The notes under the pieces: generated by a model
What the model was told of the DNA's origin: nothing
Database searches by the model: none
Seen by the model: only the letters and a program-made list of their open reading frames with translations
Shown: piece after piece, positions 33,980 through 42,371 of the stretch
Position numbering within the stretch: the first letter of the stretch is position 1
Layout of the letters: each line of letters opens with the position of its first letter
Program-made: the position numbers and the translations under genes
Source of the DNA: an uncultured Clostridia bacterium
Lineage (GTDB): Bacteria > Bacillota > Clostridia > Christensenellales > QALW01
NCBI GenBank assembly: GCA_934434555.1
Contig: CAKRZX010000001.1
Coordinates: forward strand, 62,001 to 126,000
Reading direction: 5' to 3'
DNA: 64,000 bases

Positions 33980-34810
33980 ATGGAAAACAGCGAAATCAAG
34001 AAAAATTCAGGTCAGTATATAATGATTGGCGACAACCGCGTAAGATACTTTGAAGAGGGCGAGGGCGAAACCGTTTTATTCATTCACGGAATAGGACAGG
34101 CTATGTACACGTTCCGCAAAAACGTTCACGCGCTTTCGCAATACTGCCACGTAGTAACGGTTGACCTGCTCGGTCACGGTCTTTCGGACAAACCCGATAT
34201 CGACTACACCATTGACGATTTTTCTTCAATGATATACGATTTTACACAGGCAATGGCACTTGAAAACATAACTCTTTTAGGGTTCAGCACCGGCGCGGTA
34301 ATCGCTCTTGACGTTGCGCAGAAGCACCCCGAACTCGTAAAGCGGCTTATTCTGCTTTCGCCCGGCGGAGTAACAAAAACCTATCCCGCCACGGTAAAAT
34401 TCCTTACCGTACCCGTTATTTCGGATATAATCTTTACGTTTTTCAGCACGAAAACGGTAAAGAAAGTGCTTACCCAAGCGTATTTTGACCCCACTATGGT
34501 TTCCCGCGACCTTGTCCGCCACTACTACAAGGTACTTTCAAACCGCGAAAATCTTGACTCGGCAATGACGGCTCTTGCGAATTGGAATGATGAGGAGATC
34601 GCCTACCGTATGTCTGAAATCAAGGCTCCCTCGTACATTTTCTGGGGTGAAGAGGACACCTGGCACCCGCTTTCAATGCTTGACCTTTATGAGGACGCTC
34701 TGCCGGAAGTGCTTTCTTACACACTTGCCGACTGCGGACACATTTTGCATGAAGAGCGCTCCGATGAATTCAATAAAAAGTTGATTGAAATCGTTTCGGC
34801 GGGAAACTGA
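33980..34810 (+). CDS. alpha/beta hydrolase
   Basis: A 276-residue cytoplasmic alpha/beta hydrolase. Oxyanion strip FIHGIGQ near residue 35, nucleophile Ser in GFSTGA near 96, acid Asp in the WGEEDTWHP strip near 222, and catalytic His in DCGHILHEE near 255. The substrate is unknown; the pattern fits epoxide-hydrolase/haloperoxidase-like esterases. It is followed by the amidohydrolase gene with one base between, and preceded by the sortase by 52 bases. Confidence 0.88.
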   Translation: MENSEIKKNSGQYIMIGDNRVRYFEEGEGETVLFIHGIGQAMYTFRKNVHALSQYCHVVTVDLLGHGLSDKPDIDYTIDDFSSMIYDFTQAMALENITLLGFSTGAVIALDVAQKHPELVKRLILLSPGGVTKTYPATVKFLTVPVISDIIFTFFSTKTVKKVLTQAYFDPTMVSRDLVRHYYKVLSNRENLDSAMTALANWNDEEIAYRMSEIKAPSYIFWGEEDTWHPLSMLDLYEDALPEVLSYTLADCGHILHEERSDEFNKKLIEIVSAGN

Positions 34811-34811
34811 A

Positions 34812-35660
34812 ATGAAAATTTTTGATATGCACATTCACACGGGTTGCGGAGAGCCGCAACCCGAAAAACTTATTGACAGTATGCAGTCCGCGGGGGTTTA
34901 CGGCGGAGCAATAATCTCCGCCTGTCCCGAGGATTCAACCGCAGCGCTTTTTTCTTTGCCGTACAGCGAACGTCTGAAAAACGTCCTTGCGTGGACAAAA
35001 AATGACCGCCTTTTCCCCGTACTTTGGGTCAGCCCGTTTGAAAATGACATTGAAAACAAAATAAAAAATGCCTCCCTTGAAGGCATTCGCGCATTCAAAA
35101 TAATATGCGATTCATTTTATGTTTATTCGCCCGAAAATATGCGATTGCTTGAAGCAATAGAATCCGTTTCGCTGCCCGTTATTTTTCATTCGGGAATTCT
35201 TTGGAGCGGAACGGATACATCGCGTTTTAACCGTCCCGCCGACTGGGAGTGCCTGCTGAACTTAGAGAGTATTAAGTTTTCAATGGGACACTGTTCCTGG
35301 CCGTGGCACGATGAATGCATTGCCGTTTACGGGAAGTTTCTTAACTCATATCTTTCAGGAAAATCATCCGAGATGTTTTTTGATATAACTCCCGGGACAC
35401 CTAAAATTTACAGGGAAGATTTGCTCACAAAACTTTATACCGTCGGATATGATACAGAAAACAACATAATGTTCGGCACGGATTCACTTTGTACCGAATA
35501 CGATTCCGATTGGGTCAGGTCGTGGCTTGAATTGGACGGCAGTATTTTTGACAAACTCAATATCACGGCAGAACAGCGTGAAAAAGTATATTCAAAGAAC
35601 TTTTTAAGATTTATCAGCGGAGATGATGTTTCTCACAAACTTCCGCAAATGAACAGGTAA
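34812..35660 (+). CDS. amidohydrolase-family metal-dependent hydrolase
   Basis: A 282-residue TIM-barrel hydrolase: MKIFDMHIHTG contains the HxH metal ligands, FHSG the third site (about 122) and MFGTDS the metal-binding Asp (about 222). It resembles the TatD/ACMSD-type amidohydrolase_2 group. The ATG at 34812 is one base after the upstream stop; a longer frame from 34785 would overlap it. Substrate unknown. It is followed by an acyltransferase gene after a 4-base gap. Confidence 0.83.
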   Translation: MKIFDMHIHTGCGEPQPEKLIDSMQSAGVYGGAIISACPEDSTAALFSLPYSERLKNVLAWTKNDRLFPVLWVSPFENDIENKIKNASLEGIRAFKIICDSFYVYSPENMRLLEAIESVSLPVIFHSGILWSGTDTSRFNRPADWECLLNLESIKFSMGHCSWPWHDECIAVYGKFLNSYLSGKSSEMFFDITPGTPKIYREDLLTKLYTVGYDTENNIMFGTDSLCTEYDSDWVRSWLELDGSIFDKLNITAEQREKVYSKNFLRFISGDDVSHKLPQMNR

Positions 35661-35664
35661 TTAT

Positions 35665-36450
35665 ATGGAATTTTTTCTTAACGAAATCCTCGATGACGGC
35701 AGCGTCAAGGAAGCGGTAAAAAACAGTACCGAACTGTACCCGGAAGCCAAAAGGACCGCCGAGCAGTTTATTTCTTCGGGTATTGCGCCAAAACTTGCCC
35801 ACGGAATTTTCCCCGTGATTGTGCTTGGCTGCCTTGCCGACTATGCTCTGAAAAAGAACAGTTCACGCGGGATAAGCCGTGAGGTGACCGCTGAAACGCT
35901 GAAAGATATAAACATCTGGATTAAAAATTATAAATTGATTTCCGGCAAAGACGGGCTTGCGGAATTTCACTGGCTGAAATACCACTATACGGGTGACCTG
36001 TTCCGTTTGGGCAGGCTGCAATTCAGGATAAACAGGAGCCTTGACGGCGTTCCCTCAGGCGAATATTCAATAGAAACGCACATTCCCCAGGGCGAACCCT
36101 TAACTGAATCCGCGGCACTTGATTCCTTTTCTCAGGCAAAAGAGTTTTTCAAAAATCATTTTCCGGAATATTCTCCCGAATACTTTATGTGCGATTCGTG
36201 GCTGCTGAACCCCAACCTTGCGCTTGTGCTTGACGGAAATTCAAACATCGTAAAGTTTATGCGCCTGTGGACGCCATTTCCGTTCAAAAACGATAACAGT
36301 GCCCAGGCAATGGAGCGGGTATTCGGCTTCGGAACAACGCTCGCCTCTCTCCCCTCCGCCCCCGAAAACACAAGTTTACAGCGTCGGTTAAAAGCATACC
36401 TGCTCTCCGGCGGCACACTTGATATCACCGGCGGATACAGGATAATTTAA
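35665..36450 (+). CDS. acyltransferase-domain protein (GNAT_C type)
   Basis: A 261-residue protein. The N-terminal half is helical with FPVIVLGCLADYALKK; the second half, with GEYSIETHIPQGEPLT and FMCDSWLLNP, resembles the GNAT-like acyltransferase domain found in a group of Clostridia proteins (NAT_N/GNAT_C pair). The same pattern often accompanies amidohydrolases of the type upstream. Acceptor unknown. It ends the alpha/beta hydrolase-amidohydrolase-acyltransferase operon before a strong terminator. Confidence 0.75.
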   Translation: MEFFLNEILDDGSVKEAVKNSTELYPEAKRTAEQFISSGIAPKLAHGIFPVIVLGCLADYALKKNSSRGISREVTAETLKDINIWIKNYKLISGKDGLAEFHWLKYHYTGDLFRLGRLQFRINRSLDGVPSGEYSIETHIPQGEPLTESAALDSFSQAKEFFKNHFPEYSPEYFMCDSWLLNPNLALVLDGNSNIVKFMRLWTPFPFKNDNSAQAMERVFGFGTTLASLPSAPENTSLQRRLKAYLLSGGTLDITGGYRII

Positions 36451-36452
36451 TC

Positions 36453-36475
36453 ACCCGCGCAATGCGGGTTTTTTT
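36453..36475 (+). terminator. terminator after the acyltransferase gene
   Basis: ACCCGC (36453-36458) pairs with GCGGGT (36464-36469), followed by seven Ts. Confidence 0.85.
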
Positions 36476-36545
36476 ATCCGTAGCAAATACACATTAACTG
36501 AATATACTGATAAAAAGTGCAAATAATCTTTTTGAGGTGATTGTT

Positions 36546-36710
36546 TTGAGAGAGTGCTGTATTTGCGGCAAAGAGCAAAAAGAGAATTTAGTAATCGGCG
36601 GGAAGGCAATTTGTTCGGAATGCGAATGGGAAATACTTACCGCCCACGCCCACACGGAAGGCTATAATAAATGTATGCGCGGGTTGCGCAGCCTGTTTGC
36701 GCAAAACTAA
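36546..36710 (+). CDS. sigma-G inhibitor Gin (CsfB)
   Basis: A 54-residue zinc-binding protein: TTG start, RECCICGKEQ, then GGKAICSECE. The two CxxC pairs and their spacing, the I-C-G strip and the length match Gin/CsfB, the anti-sigma factor that keeps sigma-G silent until engulfment is complete. TTG at 36546 has GAGGTGA 5 bases upstream. A GTG at 36537 is in frame but overlaps that site. Its presence with spoIVA and a SASP gene fits the endospore programme. The family call is a pattern match. Confidence 0.75.
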   Translation: MRECCICGKEQKENLVIGGKAICSECEWEILTAHAHTEGYNKCMRGLRSLFAQN

Positions 36711-36711
36711 A

Positions 36712-36735
36712 AGCGGGTACTTGCCCGCTTTTTTC
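36712..36735 (+). terminator. terminator after gin
   Basis: AGCGGG (36712-36717) pairs with CCCGCT (36724-36729), followed by TTTTTT. Confidence 0.75.
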
Positions 36736-36749
36736 ATACTTATCCGAAC

Positions 36750-36783
36750 AAAAAGGCAGCGCCGAACTTACGGCACTGCCTCA
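36750..36783 (-). terminator. terminator after peptide gene 2
   Basis: AGGCAGTGCCG and CGGCGCTGCCT (36771-36781 with 36754-36764) form an 11-bp stem with one G-T pair and a T-run on the minus strand. Confidence 0.75.
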
Positions 36784-36789
36784 TATTTT

Positions 36790-36900
36790 TTAGAAACCGT
36801 CTTCGTCTTCGCCGCCGGTCTCCTGCGCGGAATTCGTTAAAATTCCCTCACTGCCTAAAACAGTGATATCTATTTCGGGTGCGGTATATGCTTTTTTCAT
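36790..36900 (-). CDS. 36-residue peptide, MKKAY-x-x-PEI family, copy 2
   Basis: A paralogue of the peptide at 27582: MKKAYTAPEIDITVLGSEGI, then LTNSAQETGGEDEDGF. The first half is alike (MKKAY, PEI, then IL-T-S) and the second half varies, ending in acidic residues. GGGGGAAG is 6 bases before the ATG. It starts 12 bases after the stop of the 36913 secreted esterase gene, in the same transcript. Function unknown. Confidence 0.7.
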   Translation of the reverse strand: MKKAYTAPEIDITVLGSEGILTNSAQETGGEDEDGF

Positions 36901-36912
36901 TTTACTTCCCCC

Positions 36913-39900
36913 TTATGAAAGTTGTGATGCGGAATAGCCGTAGCAGCCAAGCGCACGGGCAAGCACATTTATTGCCGCATCGCCCTCGCATTTTGCCAAA
37001 ACATAGCTGTTTACGCTGTACGTTACTTTGTGTACTTCTGCTCCGTCAACCTCTGCCGTAACGGTATAAACATCTGCAAATTTTAACGCCGCTATTCCGT
37101 CGGTATAATACTTGCCATTGTTTCCGTCAACTTCGGTTCCGTTGATTTTCACAACGCCGCCGTTTATTTCCGCACGGAAATAAATCTTGTTGATATCATA
37201 GAAATACAGTCCCGCTGACTTGATTTTGTTGTTTGCGTCATTTACAGTCCCTACATTTCTTACGGATACAAGGTTATCTTTGATGTTCGCAAAGCCAGTC
37301 TTGCTTGTTGCAATCCACGTGTCACTCTCTCCTACAATTGTTTTGCCCAAATTCTTGTAGTCGGACAGTGCCTGACCGTAAACGAGCATATCTGCCATAA
37401 AGGCTCTGTACTTTTCGCCGTCGGCGGTTGCAAGCACCTTTTCGCAGTAACTCTTTATGCTTTCGGTGCGGGTGGCTACCGTTTTACCGTTAACTTTAAG
37501 TTCCGCCGTTATTTCGTCCGCCATACTCTGGGGCGCGATATCGGCATAGGTGAACTTATACCTGCCGTTTTCCTGAGTTCCGGTAAGTGTCGCAACAACC
37601 TTACCGCCGCGGATAATATCCACTGTTGAATCGGGTGTACCCGTATAGTAGTTAAAATCAAGAGTTTTGCCTGCGTCAAGGTTAAGTGAAAACGCGGGTT
37701 CGTCAATCAGCTCGCTTAAACGAGCAAACAGTTTTTCCGCCGCGGCAATATGCGCTGCGGGCGCGGGATGCAGTCCGTCATCACCGCCCTTGAAGTTCCA
37801 GTCTTTCGTATCGGCAAGATGAATCTTATCGCCGCTTGCACTGATTTCCTTAACCGCATTTATAAAGTCGGTTTTGCTTTCCGCGTAGAACTGATAAGGA
37901 ATCATAAGCACGATTTCGGCATTGGGATACGTTGCGCGGATTTTTTCAACGAACGCCGTATAAGCCGCCTTATATTCTTCAACACTTCTGCCGCGGTCGT
38001 TCGTTCCGATGTTGATAACAATATAATCGGGCGTGTACTTGCTCATATCCCAGTCGGGAACAACTGTTTCGGCAGTATCGCCCTCTTGCTTTTCAACCGC
38101 CTTAAAATAGCGTTCACTCATAGGAAGCGGGTCGGCATTAAGGTTAAGCAGACCGCAGCCGCCAAACGCGATTGTGTTAAACGACATACCGTACTTTTTA
38201 TTGAGCATTTCACCCGTTAAGCGGGCGTAACTGTTCATATAACTGTTTGAGCCCCATTCTGCCGCGTCGTCGGGGTCAACATAGCCTTCGGTAATGGAAT
38301 CGCCGATAAATTCAATTATTTTGCCCTTTGCTTTCGGCAGAGTGCTTGCGCCGTCATCAAGGCGGAAACCGCCGATTCCCACACCTGCATTCTGTGCCTG
38401 TGCGTAAATGCGGATTGTATGCTCGCCGTTTTCAAGGTTCTTTGCAAGAATGGCTTCTTTCTTACCCCAAACTGTCGTATTTACCGGAGTCTGACCGTCT
38501 ACCGAATAATACAGATTACCCGACAAAGGTTTAATAAGAGCAAACGACGTTCCCGTAAAGGCAATTTCAACATAACCCTCAAAGCCAAGTGTCTTATATC
38601 CGTTTTCACCGTCGCTCCATCTGCCGGAATAAAGAATATTTTCGTCGCTCGTGGGAACAAAGCCGTTTTTATAAGTAATGCTACCGTCGGCTTGCTTAAC
38701 GCCCGTGGTATAATCGGGTTCTTCGCCTGCGGGGCGTATATTCGGTAATTCCGTAACGCCGTTTGTTGCTGATATTCCCGCGAAACCGCCCGCTTTGGCA
38801 AGGTTATTTATTACCGTTTGGTCGGTTGAGGTAATAACTATCTTTTCGCCGCTTGCAGGGGCGGACGTAAAGCCGAAACGGAGATTGTATGTTGAATACG
38901 GCACGTTGCGTACCCCGTTGCCGTTATAGAGAATCGTTGCATTTTTGGGCAGTGTGAATTTGAACACCGCCGCCTCGCCAGGGGCTATTCCGTCGGCGAA
39001 CCTTACGCCGTCAACAGGTGTTGTTTCATCGTCGGGCGCATATACTGTGGTGTACCACTCATAGGCGATATACACCATACTTATTGTCGTTGAAGTCGTG
39101 TTATAAACCGTAAAAGTCACTTCTTTTGTGTCGGCATCGCCAAAATCCAAGTCAGCAAAGGGCGAATTCTTTGTTATTGCGTATCCCGCTCCCTCTAACG
39201 TGATTTCAGCGCCTTTGAAATTAACTTCATCGGGCAGCGTGTTCACACCGGTGATAGAAGCAATCCCTCTAAATCCGCTGCTTGTCGCAAGATTATCCGT
39301 TACACTCTGCTCGTTTGAGGTAACAACTACCTTTTCACCGTTTGCGGGAGCACTTTCGAAGTTAAATCGCAGGTTAATGTCTGTGTACGAATGAACCTCG
39401 TCATCCTGCATTTCTGCCGACATGGGAATTGTAAGCGTAAATGTGGCTTTACCGCCCGCTTCAATAGGAGACCAATGAAAGGTATTATCTAATGTCTTAT
39501 AATACCACCACTGATAGGCGAGATAAATACCGTTAATTGTTTTCGACGTTGTGTTATAAACCGTAAACTCGATTTTTTTTGCGGTTTCGGAGCCGAATTC
39601 CAGATCCTTAAAAGGCGAACCGTTTGTTATTCCGTATGACGCAGTGCCGTCAAAGGTTATTTCGGCACCTTTATAGTTAAGCAGGGTATTAACGCCCGCA
39701 GTTGACAAAATGCCCCTAAATCCCTTGTCAGCCGCCAAATTGTTGATTACGCTCTGCTCGCTTGAAGTAACAATAATTTTCTCACCGCTTGCGGGAGCGC
39801 CGTCAAAATCGAACCTTACATTATAATCGCTGTACGACGCATTGTGTATACCATAGGTTCCGTAAAATATTGATGCCCTTTTTGGCAAAGTAAGCGTAAA

Positions 39901-40245
39901 CGTTGCCGATGCACCGGGGGCGATTCCGCCGGCAAAAACAGCACCGTCTATCTTCTCGGTTTCTTTATCGGGGTTATACAGCGTCGTTGCCCACTCCCAC
40001 GCAATATAAACCTGCTTGATTCCCTTCGAAGTGTTGTTGTAAACGGTAAATTCTACGTTTTTAGTGTTGCTTTCGCCGAAGTCCAAATCCTTAAAAGGCG
40101 AATCGGCAGTTATTGCATACGAAGTTTCACCGTTGAGAGTAATTTCTGCACCCTTGTAATCTGTGGCGGCGGTAACCGACACTGCCGCAAATACCGATGC
40201 AGCAATTACAACGCACAAAATCAATGAAAAAATCTTTTTTGTCAT
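36913..40245 (-). CDS. secreted multidomain SGNH/CE2-like esterase
   Basis: An 1110-residue exported protein: signal peptide (to about 28); three tandem beta-sandwich repeats of about 150-165 residues (starting near 30, 191 and 343, each with YKGAEIT or FKGAEIT, then a PF-x-DL-FG strip and EFTVYN); a CE2-like jelly-roll (about 515-640); an SGNH esterase with GDSITEGY (Ser, about 650), GGCGLL, GTNDRG and DGLHPAP (Asp-His); and a C-terminal domain (851-1110) shared with the 27704 protein. Likely deacetylates plant or host glycans outside the cell. It has its own promoter and is followed by a peptide gene. Confidence 0.82.
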   Translation of the reverse strand: MTKKIFSLILCVVIAASVFAAVSVTAATDYKGAEITLNGETSYAITADSPFKDLDFGESNTKNVEFTVYNNTSKGIKQVYIAWEWATTLYNPDKETEKIDGAVFAGGIAPGASATFTLTLPKRASIFYGTYGIHNASYSDYNVRFDFDGAPASGEKIIVTSSEQSVINNLAADKGFRGILSTAGVNTLLNYKGAEITFDGTASYGITNGSPFKDLEFGSETAKKIEFTVYNTTSKTINGIYLAYQWWYYKTLDNTFHWSPIEAGGKATFTLTIPMSAEMQDDEVHSYTDINLRFNFESAPANGEKVVVTSNEQSVTDNLATSSGFRGIASITGVNTLPDEVNFKGAEITLEGAGYAITKNSPFADLDFGDADTKEVTFTVYNTTSTTISMVYIAYEWYTTVYAPDDETTPVDGVRFADGIAPGEAAVFKFTLPKNATILYNGNGVRNVPYSTYNLRFGFTSAPASGEKIVITSTDQTVINNLAKAGGFAGISATNGVTELPNIRPAGEEPDYTTGVKQADGSITYKNGFVPTSDENILYSGRWSDGENGYKTLGFEGYVEIAFTGTSFALIKPLSGNLYYSVDGQTPVNTTVWGKKEAILAKNLENGEHTIRIYAQAQNAGVGIGGFRLDDGASTLPKAKGKIIEFIGDSITEGYVDPDDAAEWGSNSYMNSYARLTGEMLNKKYGMSFNTIAFGGCGLLNLNADPLPMSERYFKAVEKQEGDTAETVVPDWDMSKYTPDYIVINIGTNDRGRSVEEYKAAYTAFVEKIRATYPNAEIVLMIPYQFYAESKTDFINAVKEISASGDKIHLADTKDWNFKGGDDGLHPAPAAHIAAAEKLFARLSELIDEPAFSLNLDAGKTLDFNYYTGTPDSTVDIIRGGKVVATLTGTQENGRYKFTYADIAPQSMADEITAELKVNGKTVATRTESIKSYCEKVLATADGEKYRAFMADMLVYGQALSDYKNLGKTIVGESDTWIATSKTGFANIKDNLVSVRNVGTVNDANNKIKSAGLYFYDINKIYFRAEINGGVVKINGTEVDGNNGKYYTDGIAALKFADVYTVTAEVDGAEVHKVTYSVNSYVLAKCEGDAAINVLARALGCYGYSASQLS

Positions 40246-40277
40246 ACATATACATCCTTTCTGTTTTATCTTAATAT

Positions 40278-40306
40278 ATTCTACCCCCCCCGTTATATTT
40301 TGTCAA
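40278..40306 (-). promoter_or_regulatory. promoter of the secreted esterase, with poly-G spacer
   Basis: On the minus strand TTGACA (40306-40301) and TAGAAT (40283-40278), spacer 17. The spacer contains a run of eight Gs (Cs at 40284-40291 on the plus strand). Confidence 0.7.
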
Positions 40307-40370
40307 CACTTTTTTGCTTTTTTTCAGCATTTTATGAACACTTTAATATTTGTGTTCGGTTAATTCTGCA

Positions 40371-40410
40371 ATAAAAAAATCGGTATGAACCGTATGATTC
40401 ATGCCGATTT
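40371..40410 (-). terminator. terminator of the eight-gene transporter operon
   Basis: AATCGGTATGAA (40378-40389) pairs with TTCATGCCGATT (40398-40409), apart from one G-T pair, with seven Ts on the minus strand, just after the stop at 40424. Confidence 0.85.
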
Positions 40411-40423
40411 ATTATTTGTTTGC

Positions 40424-41461
40424 TTAGCCTACCATACCCGAACGTTCAATACTCTGTACAAACGACTTCTGACAGAAGCAATAGAGAACAACGATAGGTG
40501 CGATATGCATTACCGTACAGGCTGACTGATACAGCGAATTAAGCACCGCATCGCCCTTGATTCCGAGAACGGCTTCAACGTACTTGCCGCCGACACCCGA
40601 TATCTGCGTAGCCATAACCTTTGCCGTGGGGTTAAGTATACCGATATAATACTTATCGTTATACTGCCAAACGAACGCAAACAGGAATACCGTTACAAGC
40701 ATAGGCAGTGCCGAGGGCAGCATAACCTGAACGAAAGTTCTGAAAGGTCCTGCGCCGTCGATATAAGCCGCCTCTTCAAGTTCCTTGGGCTGGTTTACAA
40801 AATACTGCCTTAAAAGGAACACGAACAGACCATTGCGGTACATGGTAGCCGTTGCGCTCAAAAGCCCGATGGCTGTCCAGCCGCGCGTAAGGTCGATGTT
40901 GGGTACGGTGTACAGCACTTCGCCGAACGAGAACATATACAGCGGATTAAATGCCTTGTATCTGAAATACATTGACGTTGTAAGCATCTGTATAGGTACC
41001 ATAAGGGTGAAGATGCAAAGCAGGAATATAATGTTGTTTCCCTTAAACTTGAACCTTGCAAGTCCGTACGCGACAAGCATACAGGAACACATTTGCATAA
41101 GTGCAAACACAAGCGATGAAGTAAAGGAAGTAAGGTACAACTCCGGTATCTTTGCAAATTTCCACATTACCGCATAGGTACTGAAATTGATTTTCGTGGG
41201 AATAAGTATAACCGTGGGGTCATAAACATCCGCTGACGACATAAACGAAGTTATTAGCGTGATAAGCATTGGATAGATTACCAAATAGCATATTCCGATA
41301 AGCATAACCGAACGGATAATGCCCCAGATAACCGACATCGTTCTTCTGCCGAACACAGCCTTTTTGAACTTCTGCCAACCCGTAAGTTTGGGGATAATGT
41401 AGTTATCAACCTCTTCGGCGCCTACTTCATTGGTAAGTTTTATCTTTTCCGATTTTTCCAT
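40424..41461 (-). CDS. carbohydrate ABC transporter permease (MalG/LacG type), second pair
   Basis: A 345-residue inner-membrane permease with six helices, an N-terminal cytoplasmic extension of about 50 residues and the EAA loop EEAAYIDGAGPFRTF (about 255) that contacts the ATPase. The ATG at 41461 has GGGGGTGG upstream. Last gene of the eight-gene operon. It pairs with the 41475-42371 permease; both are more diverged than the 47-49 kb pair. No ATP-binding gene is present; a shared MsmK/UgpC-like ATPase is expected elsewhere (inference). Confidence 0.88.
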   Translation of the reverse strand: MEKSEKIKLTNEVGAEEVDNYIIPKLTGWQKFKKAVFGRRTMSVIWGIIRSVMLIGICYLVIYPMLITLITSFMSSADVYDPTVILIPTKINFSTYAVMWKFAKIPELYLTSFTSSLVFALMQMCSCMLVAYGLARFKFKGNNIIFLLCIFTLMVPIQMLTTSMYFRYKAFNPLYMFSFGEVLYTVPNIDLTRGWTAIGLLSATATMYRNGLFVFLLRQYFVNQPKELEEAAYIDGAGPFRTFVQVMLPSALPMLVTVFLFAFVWQYNDKYYIGILNPTAKVMATQISGVGGKYVEAVLGIKGDAVLNSLYQSACTVMHIAPIVVLYCFCQKSFVQSIERSGMVG

Positions 41462-41474
41462 TACCGCCACCCCC

Positions 41475-42371
41475 TTAGTTCTCGTAGTAAACGAGTTTGG
41501 ATATAATGCCCGCAACAACGCTTATTACGATAGTTACAAGCAGGAAGTATACCCAACTCATTGCATAGATATCTACCTGATTGGCTTCGGCAACTTCCTG
41601 ATACAGATATGCAAGTACGGGGTTTGACATTCCGCAAAGAATGTCGATCATCGAGTACACCGCATTAACAAGTATCATTGGGCTTATCATCGGGAAGGTA
41701 ATCTTCCAGAAGTTTTCCCAGCCCGTGGCGCCCTCAACCTTTGAGGATTCAAATATTGACGGCGATATTGTCTGCAAGCCCGCAAGGAATATCAGCGTAG
41801 GCACGCCCGCACCGTTGATTATGGACGTCAGTTTATCAAACGCCGTACCGACGAACTCGCCGAACGTTCCGCCTATTGACTGCTGAATACTTCCCGCCAG
41901 ATTCATTGCCTGTGCCCCCGCAGATGCCATTTGTGCGGAGTCAACGGCACCGTCGGCTCCGAGCATCGATGCCGCTACGCCCGCCGATGTAATAACGGGC
42001 ATAAAAAGTATTGCACGGGCAAGCGTTCTTCCCGGGAAATTTTGGTTAAGAACATTTGCCATAAGGAAACTGAAAATCAGTATTGACGGAACCATTATAA
42101 CAAGGTCAAGCCCGGAAGAGGCAAGACTTGTTATAAACTTGGGCTGTTCACCGGTAAAGATATCGATGAACGCCTTAAAGCCGTAAGGCTCGATGCTTGT
42201 TACGTTTGTAACACTGTTAAACGACTGAACGTTAAACGAAAGCACAAGCGCCGTGTACAGGGGTGAAAGTACAAAGAATATAAGACCGATTATAAACGGA
42301 AGGATAAAGAGCCACCCATAAAGGGAACGTCTTGTTATCAATCCTAATTTATATGAACGCGGTTTTTTCAT
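41475..42371 (-). CDS. carbohydrate ABC transporter permease (MalF type), second pair
   Basis: A 298-residue permease. Six membrane helices are expected. The region after residue 137 is unusually rich in Gly/Ala (AASMLGADGAVDSAQMASAG), a long insert in the periplasmic-side loop. The EAA loop is weak: SSKVEGATGWENFWKITF replaces the usual EAAxxDGAxxxxxF. ATG at 42371 overlaps the stop of the DUF5696 gene (ATGA). Confidence 0.85.
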   Translation of the reverse strand: MKKPRSYKLGLITRRSLYGWLFILPFIIGLIFFVLSPLYTALVLSFNVQSFNSVTNVTSIEPYGFKAFIDIFTGEQPKFITSLASSGLDLVIMVPSILIFSFLMANVLNQNFPGRTLARAILFMPVITSAGVAASMLGADGAVDSAQMASAGAQAMNLAGSIQQSIGGTFGEFVGTAFDKLTSIINGAGVPTLIFLAGLQTISPSIFESSKVEGATGWENFWKITFPMISPMILVNAVYSMIDILCGMSNPVLAYLYQEVAEANQVDIYAMSWVYFLLVTIVISVVAGIISKLVYYEN

